Positions 27,217 through 36,568 of a stretch of DNA of 64,000 nt are shown piece after piece. The stretch is from contig NZ_JBBCMA010000002.1 of assembly GCF_037152535.1 (NCBI RefSeq), positions 372,001 to 436,000 of the forward strand, read 5' to 3'. Positions within the stretch are counted from its first letter, which is position 1. Each line of letters begins with the position of its first letter. The notes beneath the pieces were generated by a model. That model did not search any database. It worked only from the letters and a program-made list of their open reading frames with translations, and was not told the origin of the DNA. The position numbers and the translations under genes are program-made. This stretch comes from Leclercia sp. AS011 (lineage in GTDB: Bacteria > Pseudomonadota > Gammaproteobacteria > Enterobacterales > Enterobacteriaceae).

Positions 27217-29646
27217 GTGTCCCTGTTGCCGGTCGCCGCTGTCCTTCCCGATCTTCTCCACGCGTTACAACACGCCCCCCAGGTTCTGCTTACTGCGCCC
27301 ACCGGTGCGGGGAAATCAACCTGGCTGCCGCTGCAGATCCTGGCCGAGGGAAAGATTAACGGCAAAATTATTCTGCTCGAACCGCGGCGGATCGCCGCCC
27401 GTAACGTGGCGCAGCGGCTGGCGGATCTGCTGGGCGAAAAACCGGGGGAAACGGTGGGCTACCGGATGCGCGCCGAAACCTGCGTGGGGGCGACGACCCG
27501 ACTGGAAGTCGTCACCGAGGGGATCCTCACCCGGATGCTGCAGCAGGATCCCGAGCTGACCGGCGTCGGGCTGGTGATCCTCGATGAGTTCCACGAGCGC
27601 AGCCTGCAGGCCGATCTGGCTCTGGCGCTGCTGCTGGATGTCCAGCAGGGGCTGCGCGAGGATCTTAAGCTGTTGATCATGTCCGCGACCCTGGATAACG
27701 ATCGGCTCCAGCGCCTGCTGCCTGACGCACCCGCTCTCGTCTCTGAGGGACGCACCTTTCCGGTTGAGCGCCGCTATCAGTCGCTCTCAACCCATCAGCG
27801 CTTCGACGAAGCGGTGGCGGTCGCCACTGCTGAACTGCTGCGCCAGGAGTCCGGCTCGCTGCTGCTCTTTTTACCCGGCGTGATTGAGATCCAGCGCGTG
27901 CAGGAGCAACTCGCCCGCCGCTTGGCCGATGACGTGATGCTCTGCCCGCTGTATGGCGCGCTGTCGCTGGCCGAGCAGCGTAAGGCGATCCTGCCCGCCC
28001 CGGCGGGACTGCGCAAAGTGGTGCTGGCGACCAACATCGCCGAAACCAGCCTGACCATCGAAGGCATCCGGCTAGTGGTGGACTCGGCTCAGGAGCGGGT
28101 GGCGACGTTCGATCCGCGCACCGGCCTGACCCGCCTGCTGACCCAGCGCGTCAGCCAGGCCTCAATGACCCAGCGCGCCGGACGCGCCGGGCGTCTGGAG
28201 CCCGGTATCTGCCTGCACCTGACGCCCTTTGAGCAGGCCGAGCGCGCGGCGGCGCAGGGTACCCCGGAAATTCTGCAAAGCGATCTCAGCGGTCTGCTGA
28301 TGGAGTTATTGCAATGGGGTTGCCGGGATCCTGCTCAACTAAGCTGGCTGGATCTGCCGCCTGCGACTAACCTTGCTGCGGCCCGCCGTCTGTTAACCCA
28401 GCTCGGGGCGCTGGCGGGGGAACAGCTCACTGCCTTTGGTCAGAAGATGGCGAAGCTCGGTAACGATCCGCGGCTGGCGGCGATGCTGGCCAGCGCCGTG
28501 GGTGACGACGAAATTACGACGGCGGCAAAACTGGCGGCTATCCTTGAACAGCCGCCGCGAGGCGGCAGCAGCGATCTGGCCCAGGCCTTCTCCCGCAATC
28601 AGCCGGAGTGGCAGCAGCGCGCCCGGCAGTTAAGCGCGCGCCTCAACAGCCGCGGTGGAGCGCCGGACAGCGACCGCGTGCCTGCGCTGCTGGCAAAGGC
28701 GTTTCCCGACCGGATTGCCCGTCGCCGCGGGCTCGACGGGCGCTATCAGCTGGCGAACGGCATGGGGGCGATGCTGCATAGCGACGACGCCATGACCCGC
28801 CACGAGTGGCTGATTGCGCCGCTGCTGTTGCAGGGCAACCAGTCCCCGGATGCCCGTATTTTGTTGGGCTTAGCCGTGGACATCGATGCACTGATCGCGA
28901 CCTCGCCGGATCTGGTGGAGCAGTCGGACACCGTCGAGTGGGATGAGGCCCAGGGCACGCTGAAGGCCTTTCGCCGGGCGCAGATTGGCCGCCTGACGGT
29001 GAACGTCAAACCGCTGGCAAAGCCGTCAGAAGAGGAGTTGCACCAGGCGATGCTTAACGGCATTCGCGATAAAGGGCTCAGCGTGCTGAACTGGACCCCG
29101 GAGGCGGAGCAGTACCGGATCCGCCTGCACTGCGCGGCGCAGTGGCTACCGGAGTTTGCCTGGCCTGCGGTGGACGAAGCCTCGCTGCTGGCGTCGCTCG
29201 AGACGTGGCTGCTGCCGCAAATGCAGGGTGTGCATTCGCTTCGTGCCCTGAAATCGCTGGATGTTAAGGCGGCGTTACAGAACTTAACCGACTGGTCGTT
29301 GCGTCAACGTCTGGATACTGAGCTGCCGGGGCATTACACTGTGCCGACCGGCAGCCGGATAGCCATTCGTTATCATGAAGATAATCCTCCGGCGCTGGCG
29401 GTAAGGATGCAGGAGATGTTTGGCGAGGCGACCACGCCGGCCATTGCCCAGGGGCGGGTGCCGCTGGTGCTGGAGCTGTTGTCCCCGGCCCAGCGTCCGC
29501 TGCAGATCACCCGCGATCTGGGGGCCTTCTGGGCCGGAAGCTACCGCGAGGTGCAAAAAGAGATGAAGGGGCGCTATCCCAAACATGTCTGGCCGGACGA
29601 TCCGGCGAATACCGCGCCTACCCGGCGCACGAAGAAGTATTCGTAA
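27217..29646 (+). CDS. hrpB: ATP-dependent helicase HrpB
   Basis: A DEAH-box RNA helicase-like protein of 809 residues, the E. coli length when started at GTG 27217 (GGAG six bases upstream). Motifs are in order: GAGKST (about 30), DEFHERS (II), SATLDND (III), TNIAETSLTIEG (V) and QRAGRAGR (VI). The HrpB C-terminal domain follows and ends TAPTRRTKKYS. In E. coli it lies next to mrcB, as here, but no functional link has been shown. Confidence 0.97.
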   Translation: MSLLPVAAVLPDLLHALQHAPQVLLTAPTGAGKSTWLPLQILAEGKINGKIILLEPRRIAARNVAQRLADLLGEKPGETVGYRMRAETCVGATTRLEVVTEGILTRMLQQDPELTGVGLVILDEFHERSLQADLALALLLDVQQGLREDLKLLIMSATLDNDRLQRLLPDAPALVSEGRTFPVERRYQSLSTHQRFDEAVAVATAELLRQESGSLLLFLPGVIEIQRVQEQLARRLADDVMLCPLYGALSLAEQRKAILPAPAGLRKVVLATNIAETSLTIEGIRLVVDSAQERVATFDPRTGLTRLLTQRVSQASMTQRAGRAGRLEPGICLHLTPFEQAERAAAQGTPEILQSDLSGLLMELLQWGCRDPAQLSWLDLPPATNLAAARRLLTQLGALAGEQLTAFGQKMAKLGNDPRLAAMLASAVGDDEITTAAKLAAILEQPPRGGSSDLAQAFSRNQPEWQQRARQLSARLNSRGGAPDSDRVPALLAKAFPDRIARRRGLDGRYQLANGMGAMLHSDDAMTRHEWLIAPLLLQGNQSPDARILLGLAVDIDALIATSPDLVEQSDTVEWDEAQGTLKAFRRAQIGRLTVNVKPLAKPSEEELHQAMLNGIRDKGLSVLNWTPEAEQYRIRLHCAAQWLPEFAWPAVDEASLLASLETWLLPQMQGVHSLRALKSLDVKAALQNLTDWSLRQRLDTELPGHYTVPTGSRIAIRYHEDNPPALAVRMQEMFGEATTPAIAQGRVPLVLELLSPAQRPLQITRDLGAFWAGSYREVQKEMKGRYPKHVWPDDPANTAPTRRTKKYS

Positions 29647-29670
29647 CGGTCATTGTCGTTCGGGTAAGTT

Positions 29671-29725
29671 GTAGGCCGGGTAAGCGCAGCGCCACCCGGC
29701 AAATGTCCTCTCCCACAGGGAGAGG
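29671..29725. repeat. Single REP unit plus CCTCTCCC palindrome after hrpB
   Basis: TGTAGGCCGGGTAAGCGCAG then CGCCACCCGGC (29671-29699) is one REP-type unit. Eight bases later comes the palindrome CCTCTCCC/GGGAGAGG (29707-29725). No T-tract follows, so some read-through toward mrcB is likely. Confidence 0.8.
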
Positions 29726-29821
29726 GGAAAACGCGGTTTATTTTGAGAGATTTCTTCTTCCTCCATCAGGGGGAAGAACTGAGAATCGGGCCCTTGCGCC
29801 TGATAGTTGCGGAGAGAGAGC

Positions 29822-32347
29822 ATGGCGGGGAATGACCGCGAGCCAATAGGACGTAAAGGAAAACCTTCACGTCCGGCGAAAGAAAAGGCAGGCCGTCGTC
29901 GCCTCAGTGATGAGGAGTATGACGACGTGGATAATGAGTATGAGGATGAAGCATCCGTGCCACGTAAAGGAAAAGGCAAAAAAGGGAAACCTCGCGGCAA
30001 GCGCGGCTGGTTCTGGCTGCTGCTGAAGCTGTTAATTGTTTTCATCGTCCTGCTGGCGATCTACGGCGTCTATCTGGATCAGAAGATCCGTAGCCGTATC
30101 GACGGCAAAGTCTGGCAACTGCCGGCGGCGGTATATGGCCGGATGGTCAACCTCGAGCCGGAAATGACCATCAGCAAGAACGAGATGGTTAAGCTGCTGG
30201 AGGCCACTCAGTATCGCCAGGTGACGAAGATGACGCGTCCGGGCGAGTTCACGGTGCAGGCGAAAAGCATCGAGATGATCCGTCGTCCGTTTGACTTCCC
30301 GGACAGCAAAGAGGGACAGGTGCGCGCGCGTCTGACCTTCGACGGCGATCATATCGACACCATCGAGAATATGGAGAACAACCGTCAGTTCGGCTTCTTC
30401 CGTCTCGATCCGCGGCTGATCACCATGCTCTCCTCGCCAAACGGCGAGCAGCGTCTGTTCGTCGCGCGTAACGGCTTCCCGGATCTGCTGGTGGATACCC
30501 TGCTGGCGACCGAAGACCGTCACTTCTATGAGCACGACGGCGTCAGCCTCTACTCCATCGGTCGTGCGGTGCTGGCGAACCTGACCGCCGGGCGCACGGT
30601 GCAGGGGGCAAGTACCCTGACCCAGCAGCTGGTGAAGAACCTGTTCCTCTCCAGCGAACGCTCCTACTGGCGTAAGGCCAACGAAGCCTACATGGCGGTG
30701 CTGATGGACGCCCGCTACAGCAAGGATCGCATTCTTGAGCTGTACATGAACGAAGTCTACCTCGGTCAGAGCGGCGACAATGAAATCCGCGGCTTCCCGC
30801 TGGCGAGCCTCTACTACTTTGGCCGTCCGGTGGAAGAGCTGAGCCTCGACCAGCAGGCGCTGCTGGTGGGCATGGTGAAAGGGGCGTCGATCTACAACCC
30901 GTGGCGTAACCCGAAACTGGCCCTGGAGCGGCGTAATCTGGTGCTGCGTCTGCTGCAACAGCAGCAGGTGATCGACCAGGAGCTGTACGACATGCTCAGC
31001 GCCCGTCCGTTAGGCGTCCAGCCGCGCGGCGGCGTGATCTCCCCGCAGCCTGCCTTTATGCAGATGGTGCGTCAGGAGCTGCAGACCAAGCTGGGCGACA
31101 AGGTCAAAGATCTCTCCGGCGTGAAGATCTTCACCACCTTTGACTCCGTGGCGCAGGACGCCGCAGAGAAAGCGGCGGTGGAAGGCATTCCGGCGCTGAA
31201 AAAGCAGCGTAAGCTGAACGATCTGGAGACCGCGATGGTGGTGGTCGATCGGACCAGCGGTGAAGTGCGGGCGATGGTCGGCGGGGCAGAGCCGCAGTTT
31301 GCGGGCTACAACCGCGCCATGCAGGCACGCCGCTCGATTGGTTCTCTGGCAAAACCGGCGACCTATCTTACCGCCCTGAGCCAGCCGAACCAGTATCGTC
31401 TGAATACCTGGATTGCCGATGCCCCGATTGCCCTGCGCCAGCCGAATGGCCAGGTGTGGTCGCCGCAGAACGACGACAAACAGTACAGCGGTCAGGTAAT
31501 GCTGGTGGACGCGCTGACGCGCTCCATGAACGTGCCGACGGTTAACCTCGGGATGGCGCTGGGTCTGCCGGCGGTTACCGATACCTGGCTGAAGCTGGGC
31601 GTACCGAAAGATCAGCTGCATCCGGTTCCGGCGATGCTGTTAGGTGCCCTGAACCTGACACCAATTGAAGTGGCGCAGGCGTTCCAGACCATCGCCAGCG
31701 GCGGTAACCGGGCCCAGCTCTCTGCGCTGCGTTCGGTGATTGCTGAAGATGGCACGCCGCTGTACCAGAGCTTCCCGCAGGCCGAGCGTGCCGTACCGGC
31801 GCAGGCGGCCTACATGACCCTGTGGACCATGCAGCAGGTAGTGCAGCGCGGAACCGGTCGCCAGCTTGGTGCCAAGTATCCGGGCCTGCATCTGGCGGGT
31901 AAAACCGGTACCACCAACAACAACGTCGATACCTGGTTTGCGGGCATCGACGGCCGTGAAGTGGTGATCACCTGGGTAGGCCGCGACAACAACCAGCCGA
32001 CGAAGCTGTACGGTGCCAGCGGGGCGATGTCGATCTACCAGCGCTATCTGGCTAACCAGTCGCCGGTTCCATTAACCCTGACGCCACCGGAAGATATCGT
32101 GGATATGGGCGTGGATGAGTCGGGTACCTTCGTGTGTGGCGGCGGGATGCGCAGCGTTCCGGTCTGGACCTCCAACCCGGACTCACTGTGCCAGGCCCCA
32201 GCGCCGCAGCCGACGGGTAACCCGTTCGAGCAGTCTTCTCCTCAGCAGCAGCAGCCGCAGCAACAACAACAGCCGCAGCAGCAGAATGAGAAGAAGGACA
32301 GCGACGGCGTCGCGGGCTGGATCAAGGATATGTTCGGCGGTAACTAA
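29822..32347 (+). CDS. mrcB: Penicillin-binding protein 1B
   Basis: The main bifunctional peptidoglycan synthase, 841 residues. A charged cytoplasmic tail precedes one membrane span ([21 protein letters not shown], about 63-85), then the UB2H domain, the GT51 glycosyltransferase with catalytic Glu231 in [12 protein letters not shown], and the transpeptidase with Ser508 in SLAK, SMN and KTGT. The C-terminus is glutamine-rich. ATG 29822 gives [15 protein letters not shown]. coli also makes a short (gamma) form from Met46. Here codon 46 is GTG (29957, in SVPRKGKGK), with GAGGA ten bases upstream, so a short form is still possible but would use a weaker start. Confidence 0.97.
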   Translation: MAGNDREPIGRKGKPSRPAKEKAGRRRLSDEEYDDVDNEYEDEASVPRKGKGKKGKPRGKRGWFWLLLKLLIVFIVLLAIYGVYLDQKIRSRIDGKVWQLPAAVYGRMVNLEPEMTISKNEMVKLLEATQYRQVTKMTRPGEFTVQAKSIEMIRRPFDFPDSKEGQVRARLTFDGDHIDTIENMENNRQFGFFRLDPRLITMLSSPNGEQRLFVARNGFPDLLVDTLLATEDRHFYEHDGVSLYSIGRAVLANLTAGRTVQGASTLTQQLVKNLFLSSERSYWRKANEAYMAVLMDARYSKDRILELYMNEVYLGQSGDNEIRGFPLASLYYFGRPVEELSLDQQALLVGMVKGASIYNPWRNPKLALERRNLVLRLLQQQQVIDQELYDMLSARPLGVQPRGGVISPQPAFMQMVRQELQTKLGDKVKDLSGVKIFTTFDSVAQDAAEKAAVEGIPALKKQRKLNDLETAMVVVDRTSGEVRAMVGGAEPQFAGYNRAMQARRSIGSLAKPATYLTALSQPNQYRLNTWIADAPIALRQPNGQVWSPQNDDKQYSGQVMLVDALTRSMNVPTVNLGMALGLPAVTDTWLKLGVPKDQLHPVPAMLLGALNLTPIEVAQAFQTIASGGNRAQLSALRSVIAEDGTPLYQSFPQAERAVPAQAAYMTLWTMQQVVQRGTGRQLGAKYPGLHLAGKTGTTNNNVDTWFAGIDGREVVITWVGRDNNQPTKLYGASGAMSIYQRYLANQSPVPLTLTPPEDIVDMGVDESGTFVCGGGMRSVPVWTSNPDSLCQAPAPQPTGNPFEQSSPQQQQPQQQQQPQQQNEKKDSDGVAGWIKDMFGGN

Positions 32348-32355
32348 TACGATTT

Positions 32356-32380
32356 CCCTCTCCTGCGGGAGAGGGACTTT
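32356..32380 (+). terminator. Palindrome and probable terminator after mrcB
   Basis: CCCTCTCC (32356-32363) and GGAGAGGG (32368-32375) form a stem; ACTTTT follows. It is the third copy of the palindrome seen after acnB and hrpB. The T-tract is short, so termination strength is uncertain. Confidence 0.6.
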
Positions 32381-32486
32381 TCACCTCGATTCAACATCCC
32401 TCCAACAGTAAAAACCTCCTTTATTAACCCTTCGTTTTCCGTTGTTTATTTCTTATACCCTCAATTCCTGTAGGGGCGCATATCAC

Positions 32487-32546
32487 TTGCTATGCCGTGA
32501 ATGTTTCGCATACTATGCTGCGGTCATAATAATAATTCTCGTTTAC
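32487..32546 (+). promoter_or_regulatory. fhuA promoter with Fur-like box
   Basis: TTGCTA (32487-32492) and TACTAT (32511-32516) have an 18-base spacer. Just downstream, AATAATAATTCTCGTTTAC (32528-32546) matches 13 of 19 positions of the Fur consensus. Iron-loaded Fur would block the start of the fhu operon, as in E. coli. Confidence 0.65.
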
Positions 32547-32579
32547 GTTATCATTCACGCTTTCATCAGAGACATACCA

Positions 32580-34829
32580 ATGGCGCATTCAAAAACTGCT
32601 CAGCCAATGCAATCTTCGCTGCGTAAAATCGCAGTCGTTGTAGCCACAGCGGTTAGCGGCATGTCTGCTTACGCTCAGGCTGCTGACACCCCGAAAAAAG
32701 AAGAAACCATCACCGTTACCGCAGCGCCTGCTCCACAGGAGAGCGCCTGGGGTCCGGCTGCAACCATTGCAGCACGCCAGTCCGCCACCGGGACCAAGAC
32801 CGATACCTCCATTGAGAAGGTACCGCAGTCGATCTCCGTGGTGACCGCGGAAGAGATGGCCCTGCACCAGCCACGCTCGGTGAAAGAAGCACTCAGCTAC
32901 ACGCCAGGGGTGGCAGTGGGCACGCGCGGTGCGTCTAATACCTATGACTACCTGATTATTCGTGGTTTTGCTGCCGATGGCCAAAGCCAGAACAACTACC
33001 TCGACGGCATGAAGATGCAGGGCAACTTCTATAACGACGCGGTAATTGATCCTTATATGATCGAGCGCGCGGAAGTGATGCGCGGGCCGACCTCCGTTCT
33101 GTACGGCAAAAGTAGCCCGGGTGGCCTGCTGAACATGGTCAGCAAACGTCCGCTGACGGAACCGCTGAAAGAGGTTCAGTTCAAGGTCGGGACGGACAGC
33201 CTGTTCCAGACCGGGTTTGACTTCAGCGATGCGCTGGATGATGACGGCGTCTACTCTTATCGCCTGACCGGCCTGGCGCGTTCCAATAACGCCCAGCAGG
33301 AGCGCGCGGAAGAGCAGCGTTATACCATTGCGCCGTCCTTCTCCTGGCGTCCGTCGGATAAGACCACCTTCACTTTCCTCTCCTATTTCCAGAACGAACC
33401 GGAGACCGGTTACTACGGCTGGTTGCCGAAAGAGGGCACGGTTGATCCGCTGCCTAACGGCGATCGTCTGTCGACCGACTTCAACGAAGGGGCGGAAAAC
33501 AATACCTATTCCCGTAACCAGAAAATGGTCGGGTATAGCTTCGATCACGAATTCAACGACACCTTTACCCTGCGTCAGAACCTGCGTTTTGCCGAGAACA
33601 AAACCTCGCAGAATAGCGTTTATGGCTACGGCGTCTGCTCCGATGCGGCGAACAGCGGCAACGCCCTGTGTAACGCGTTATCCCCAGCGGACAAAGGCCA
33701 CTACCTGGCCCGTAAGTACGTGGTTGACGATGAGAAGCTGCAGAACTTCACCGTCGATACCCAGCTGCAGAGCAAATTCGCCACCGGCGAGGTTGACCAT
33801 ATCCTGCTGACCGGCGTCGACTTTATGCGCATGCGTAACGACATCAACGCCTGGTTCGGTTATGACGGTTCCGTGCCGCTGCTGGATCTCTACAACCCGG
33901 TGTATAGCGATTTCGACTTCAATTCGAAAAATCCGGCTAACTCCGGCCCGTATCAGATCCTGAACAAGCAGCAGCAGACCGGCCTCTACGTCCAGGATCA
34001 GGCGCAGTGGGATAAAGTGCTGGTCACCCTGGGCGGCCGTTACGACTGGGCCGATCAGGACTCCATTAACCGCGTGGCGGGCACCACTGCGTCACGGGAT
34101 GACAATCAGTTCACCTGGCGTGGCGGGGTGAACTACCTGTTCGATAATGGCGTTACCCCTTACTTCAGCTACAGCGAATCCTTCGAGCCGTCTTCCCAGT
34201 CCGACGCACAAGGCAAGCCGTTTGCGCCATCGAAAGGCAAGCAGTACGAAGTGGGCGTGAAGTATGTCCCGAGCGATCGTCCGATTGTTCTGACCGGTGC
34301 GCTGTATCAGCTGACCAAAACCAACAACCTGATGGCCGATCCTGCGGGCTCGTTCTTCTCGGTTGAAGGCGGCGAAATCCGCGCCCGTGGCGTGGAAATT
34401 GAAGCCAAAGCGGCACTCTCTGCCAGCGTTAACGTGGTGGGTTCTTATACCTACACCGACGTCGAGTACACCACCGACACCAACTACAAAGGCAACACCC
34501 CGGCGCAGGTGCCGGAGCACATGGCCTCCCTGTGGGGTGATTACACCTTCTATGACGGCGCACTCTCTGGCCTGACGCTGGGTACCGGCGGTCGCTTCTC
34601 CAGCTCCAGCTATGGCGATCCGGCGAACTCCTTCAAGGTGGGTAGCTATGCAGTAATGGATGCCCTGGTGCGTTACGATCTGGCGCGTGTTGGCCTGGCA
34701 GGCTCGAACGTGGCGCTGCACGTCAACAACCTGCTGGATCGTGAATACGTCGCCAGCTGCTTCAACACCTATGGCTGCTTCTGGGGTGCAGAACGCCAGG
34801 TTGTTGCGACCGCGACCTTCCGCTTCTGA
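32580..34829 (+). CDS. fhuA: Ferrichrome outer-membrane receptor FhuA
   Basis: A TonB-dependent receptor of 749 residues that imports ferrichrome and, in E. coli, also admits phages T1, T5 and phi80 and colicin M. A signal peptide of about 34 residues ends at AYAQA. The TonB box follows (ETITVTA), then the plug (IRGFAADGQSQNNYLDGMK, RAEVMRGPTSVLYGKSSPGG) and a 22-strand barrel ending in the aromatic F of TATFRF. The long loop with two cysteines (GVCSDAANSGNALCNAL) corresponds to the phage-binding loop; its sequence differs from E. coli, as expected under phage pressure. ATG 32580 gives MAHSKTAQ; a longer frame upstream crosses the promoter. Confidence 0.97.
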   Translation: MAHSKTAQPMQSSLRKIAVVVATAVSGMSAYAQAADTPKKEETITVTAAPAPQESAWGPAATIAARQSATGTKTDTSIEKVPQSISVVTAEEMALHQPRSVKEALSYTPGVAVGTRGASNTYDYLIIRGFAADGQSQNNYLDGMKMQGNFYNDAVIDPYMIERAEVMRGPTSVLYGKSSPGGLLNMVSKRPLTEPLKEVQFKVGTDSLFQTGFDFSDALDDDGVYSYRLTGLARSNNAQQERAEEQRYTIAPSFSWRPSDKTTFTFLSYFQNEPETGYYGWLPKEGTVDPLPNGDRLSTDFNEGAENNTYSRNQKMVGYSFDHEFNDTFTLRQNLRFAENKTSQNSVYGYGVCSDAANSGNALCNALSPADKGHYLARKYVVDDEKLQNFTVDTQLQSKFATGEVDHILLTGVDFMRMRNDINAWFGYDGSVPLLDLYNPVYSDFDFNSKNPANSGPYQILNKQQQTGLYVQDQAQWDKVLVTLGGRYDWADQDSINRVAGTTASRDDNQFTWRGGVNYLFDNGVTPYFSYSESFEPSSQSDAQGKPFAPSKGKQYEVGVKYVPSDRPIVLTGALYQLTKTNNLMADPAGSFFSVEGGEIRARGVEIEAKAALSASVNVVGSYTYTDVEYTTDTNYKGNTPAQVPEHMASLWGDYTFYDGALSGLTLGTGGRFSSSSYGDPANSFKVGSYAVMDALVRYDLARVGLAGSNVALHVNNLLDREYVASCFNTYGCFWGAERQVVATATFRF

Positions 34830-34883
34830 TCCTTAAACTTGGGCACGTGTTTCGTGCCCTTTTCTTTACTTAAGTTGGCTAAC

Positions 34884-35681
34884 ATGCAGGAAAACAACCC
34901 GCAGTCCGATACCACTTTTGCGCTTGACGGCGTCTCCTTTCGCGTTCCCGGACGCACGCTGCTGCATCCGCTTTCGCTGACCTTTCCCGCAGGCCAGGTG
35001 ACCGGCCTGATCGGCCATAACGGCTCCGGCAAATCCACCTTACTGAAAATGTTGGGCCGCCATCAGTCGCCATCTGAGGGCGAGATCCTGCTCGACGGTC
35101 AGCCGCTGGAGAGCTGGAACAGCAAGGCCTTTGCCCGCAAGGTGGCCTATCTGCCGCAGCAGCTGCCGCAGGCGGAAGGCATGACCGTCCGCGAGCTGGT
35201 GGCAATTGGCCGTTATCCCTGGCATGGCGCTCTGGGTCGCTTCGGCGTGGCCGACCGCGAGAAAGTGGAGGAGGCGATTGCGCTGGTGGGGTTGAAGCCG
35301 TTGGCCCATCGTCTGGTGGATAGCCTGTCCGGCGGCGAGCGCCAGCGGGCGTGGATCGCCATGCTGGTGGCGCAGGACAGCCGGTGTTTACTGCTGGATG
35401 AACCCACCTCGGCGCTGGATATTGCCCATCAGGTGGACGTGCTGGCGCTGGTACATCGCTTAAGCCAGCAGCGCGGCCTGACGGTGATTGCGGTGCTGCA
35501 CGATATCAACATGGCGGCGCGTTACTGCGACTATCTGGTGGCGCTGCGCGGTGGCGAGATGATCGCCCGGGGCACGCCAGCCGAGCTGATGCGCAGTGAA
35601 ACGCTGGAACACATCTACGGAATTCCAATGGGTATTCTGCCGCATCCTGCGGGAGCAGCACCGGTGAGCTTTGTCTATTGA
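34884..35681 (+). CDS. fhuC: Ferric hydroxamate ABC transporter ATPase FhuC
   Basis: Cytoplasmic ATPase of the ferrichrome importer, 265 residues as in E. coli. Walker A is GHNGSGKST, the signature is LSGGERQR and Walker B is CLLLDEPTSALD. It starts 54 bases after fhuA; the ribosome site is weak (AAGTTGG). Its stop overlaps the fhuD ATG by one base. Confidence 0.97.
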   Translation: MQENNPQSDTTFALDGVSFRVPGRTLLHPLSLTFPAGQVTGLIGHNGSGKSTLLKMLGRHQSPSEGEILLDGQPLESWNSKAFARKVAYLPQQLPQAEGMTVRELVAIGRYPWHGALGRFGVADREKVEEAIALVGLKPLAHRLVDSLSGGERQRAWIAMLVAQDSRCLLLDEPTSALDIAHQVDVLALVHRLSQQRGLTVIAVLHDINMAARYCDYLVALRGGEMIARGTPAELMRSETLEHIYGIPMGILPHPAGAAPVSFVY

Positions 35682-36568
35682 TGCCTGATTTAATGATTAG
35701 CCGTCGTCGGCTGTTGACGGCCATGGCCCTCTCGCCGCTGCTGTGGAAAATGGGCACCGCCCATGCGGCTGCCGTCGATCCCCATCGCATTGTGGCCCTC
35801 GAGTGGCTGCCGGTCGAGCTGTTGCTGGCGCTCGGCGTTATCCCCTACGGCGTGGCCGATATTCCTAACTATACCCTGTGGGTGAACGAGCCGCGTTTGC
35901 CGGAATCGGTGATCGACATTGGCCTGCGTACCGAGCCCAACCTCGAACTGCTCACCCAGATGAAACCTTCGTATCTGGTCTGGTCGGCCGGGTATGGTCC
36001 GTCGGAAGAGAAGCTGGCGCGGATTGCCCCGGGTCGCGGGTTCGCCTTTAGCGACGGTAAAAAACCGCTGACCAACGCCCGCAAATCCTTAAGTGAGATG
36101 GCGCAGCTGCTGAACATGGAAGCGGCTGCCCGCGAGCATCTCGACCATTTCGACAGCGTGATTGACAGCTACAAACCGCGCTTTGCCGGTCGCGGCGATC
36201 GCCCGCTGCTGATGGTCACCCTGCTTGATGCCCGCCACATGCTGGTGTTTGGCAAAAACTGCCTGTTCCAGGAAGTGCTGGATCGCTACGGGATTAAAAA
36301 CGCCTGGGAAGGGGAGATGACCTTCTGGGGCAGTACCGCCGTGGGTATCGACCGTCTGGCGATGTTCCGCGATGTGGATGTGCTGTGCTTCGATCACGGC
36401 AACGAGCGCGAAATGCAGGCCTTAATGGCGACGCCGCTGTGGCAGGCGATGCCCTTTGTCCGCCAGCAGCGCGTTAAACGCGTTCCGGCGGTGTGGTTCT
36501 ATGGCGCGACGCTGTCGGCCATGCACTTTGCCCGCGTGCTGGATAGCGCGCTGGGAGGCCAGGCATGA
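35681..36568 (+). CDS. fhuD: Ferric hydroxamate-binding periplasmic protein FhuD
   Basis: The periplasmic carrier that takes iron-hydroxamates from FhuA to FhuB. It has 295 residues from ATG 35681, which overlaps the fhuC stop (TGATG). A twin-arginine signal is visible (MISRRRLLTAMALSPLLW, cut after AHA). The helical-backbone binding fold is typical of this class (IVALEWLPVELLLALG, then RTEPNLELLTQMKPSYLVW). It overlaps fhuB by four bases. Confidence 0.96.
   Translation: MPDLMISRRRLLTAMALSPLLWKMGTAHAAAVDPHRIVALEWLPVELLLALGVIPYGVADIPNYTLWVNEPRLPESVIDIGLRTEPNLELLTQMKPSYLVWSAGYGPSEEKLARIAPGRGFAFSDGKKPLTNARKSLSEMAQLLNMEAAAREHLDHFDSVIDSYKPRFAGRGDRPLLMVTLLDARHMLVFGKNCLFQEVLDRYGIKNAWEGEMTFWGSTAVGIDRLAMFRDVDVLCFDHGNEREMQALMATPLWQAMPFVRQQRVKRVPAVWFYGATLSAMHFARVLDSALGGQA

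Noticed and set aside
32442..32579. An N-terminal extension of fhuA by 46 codons
   Set aside because: It would cover the promoter and Fur-like box and place extra residues before a normal signal peptide.
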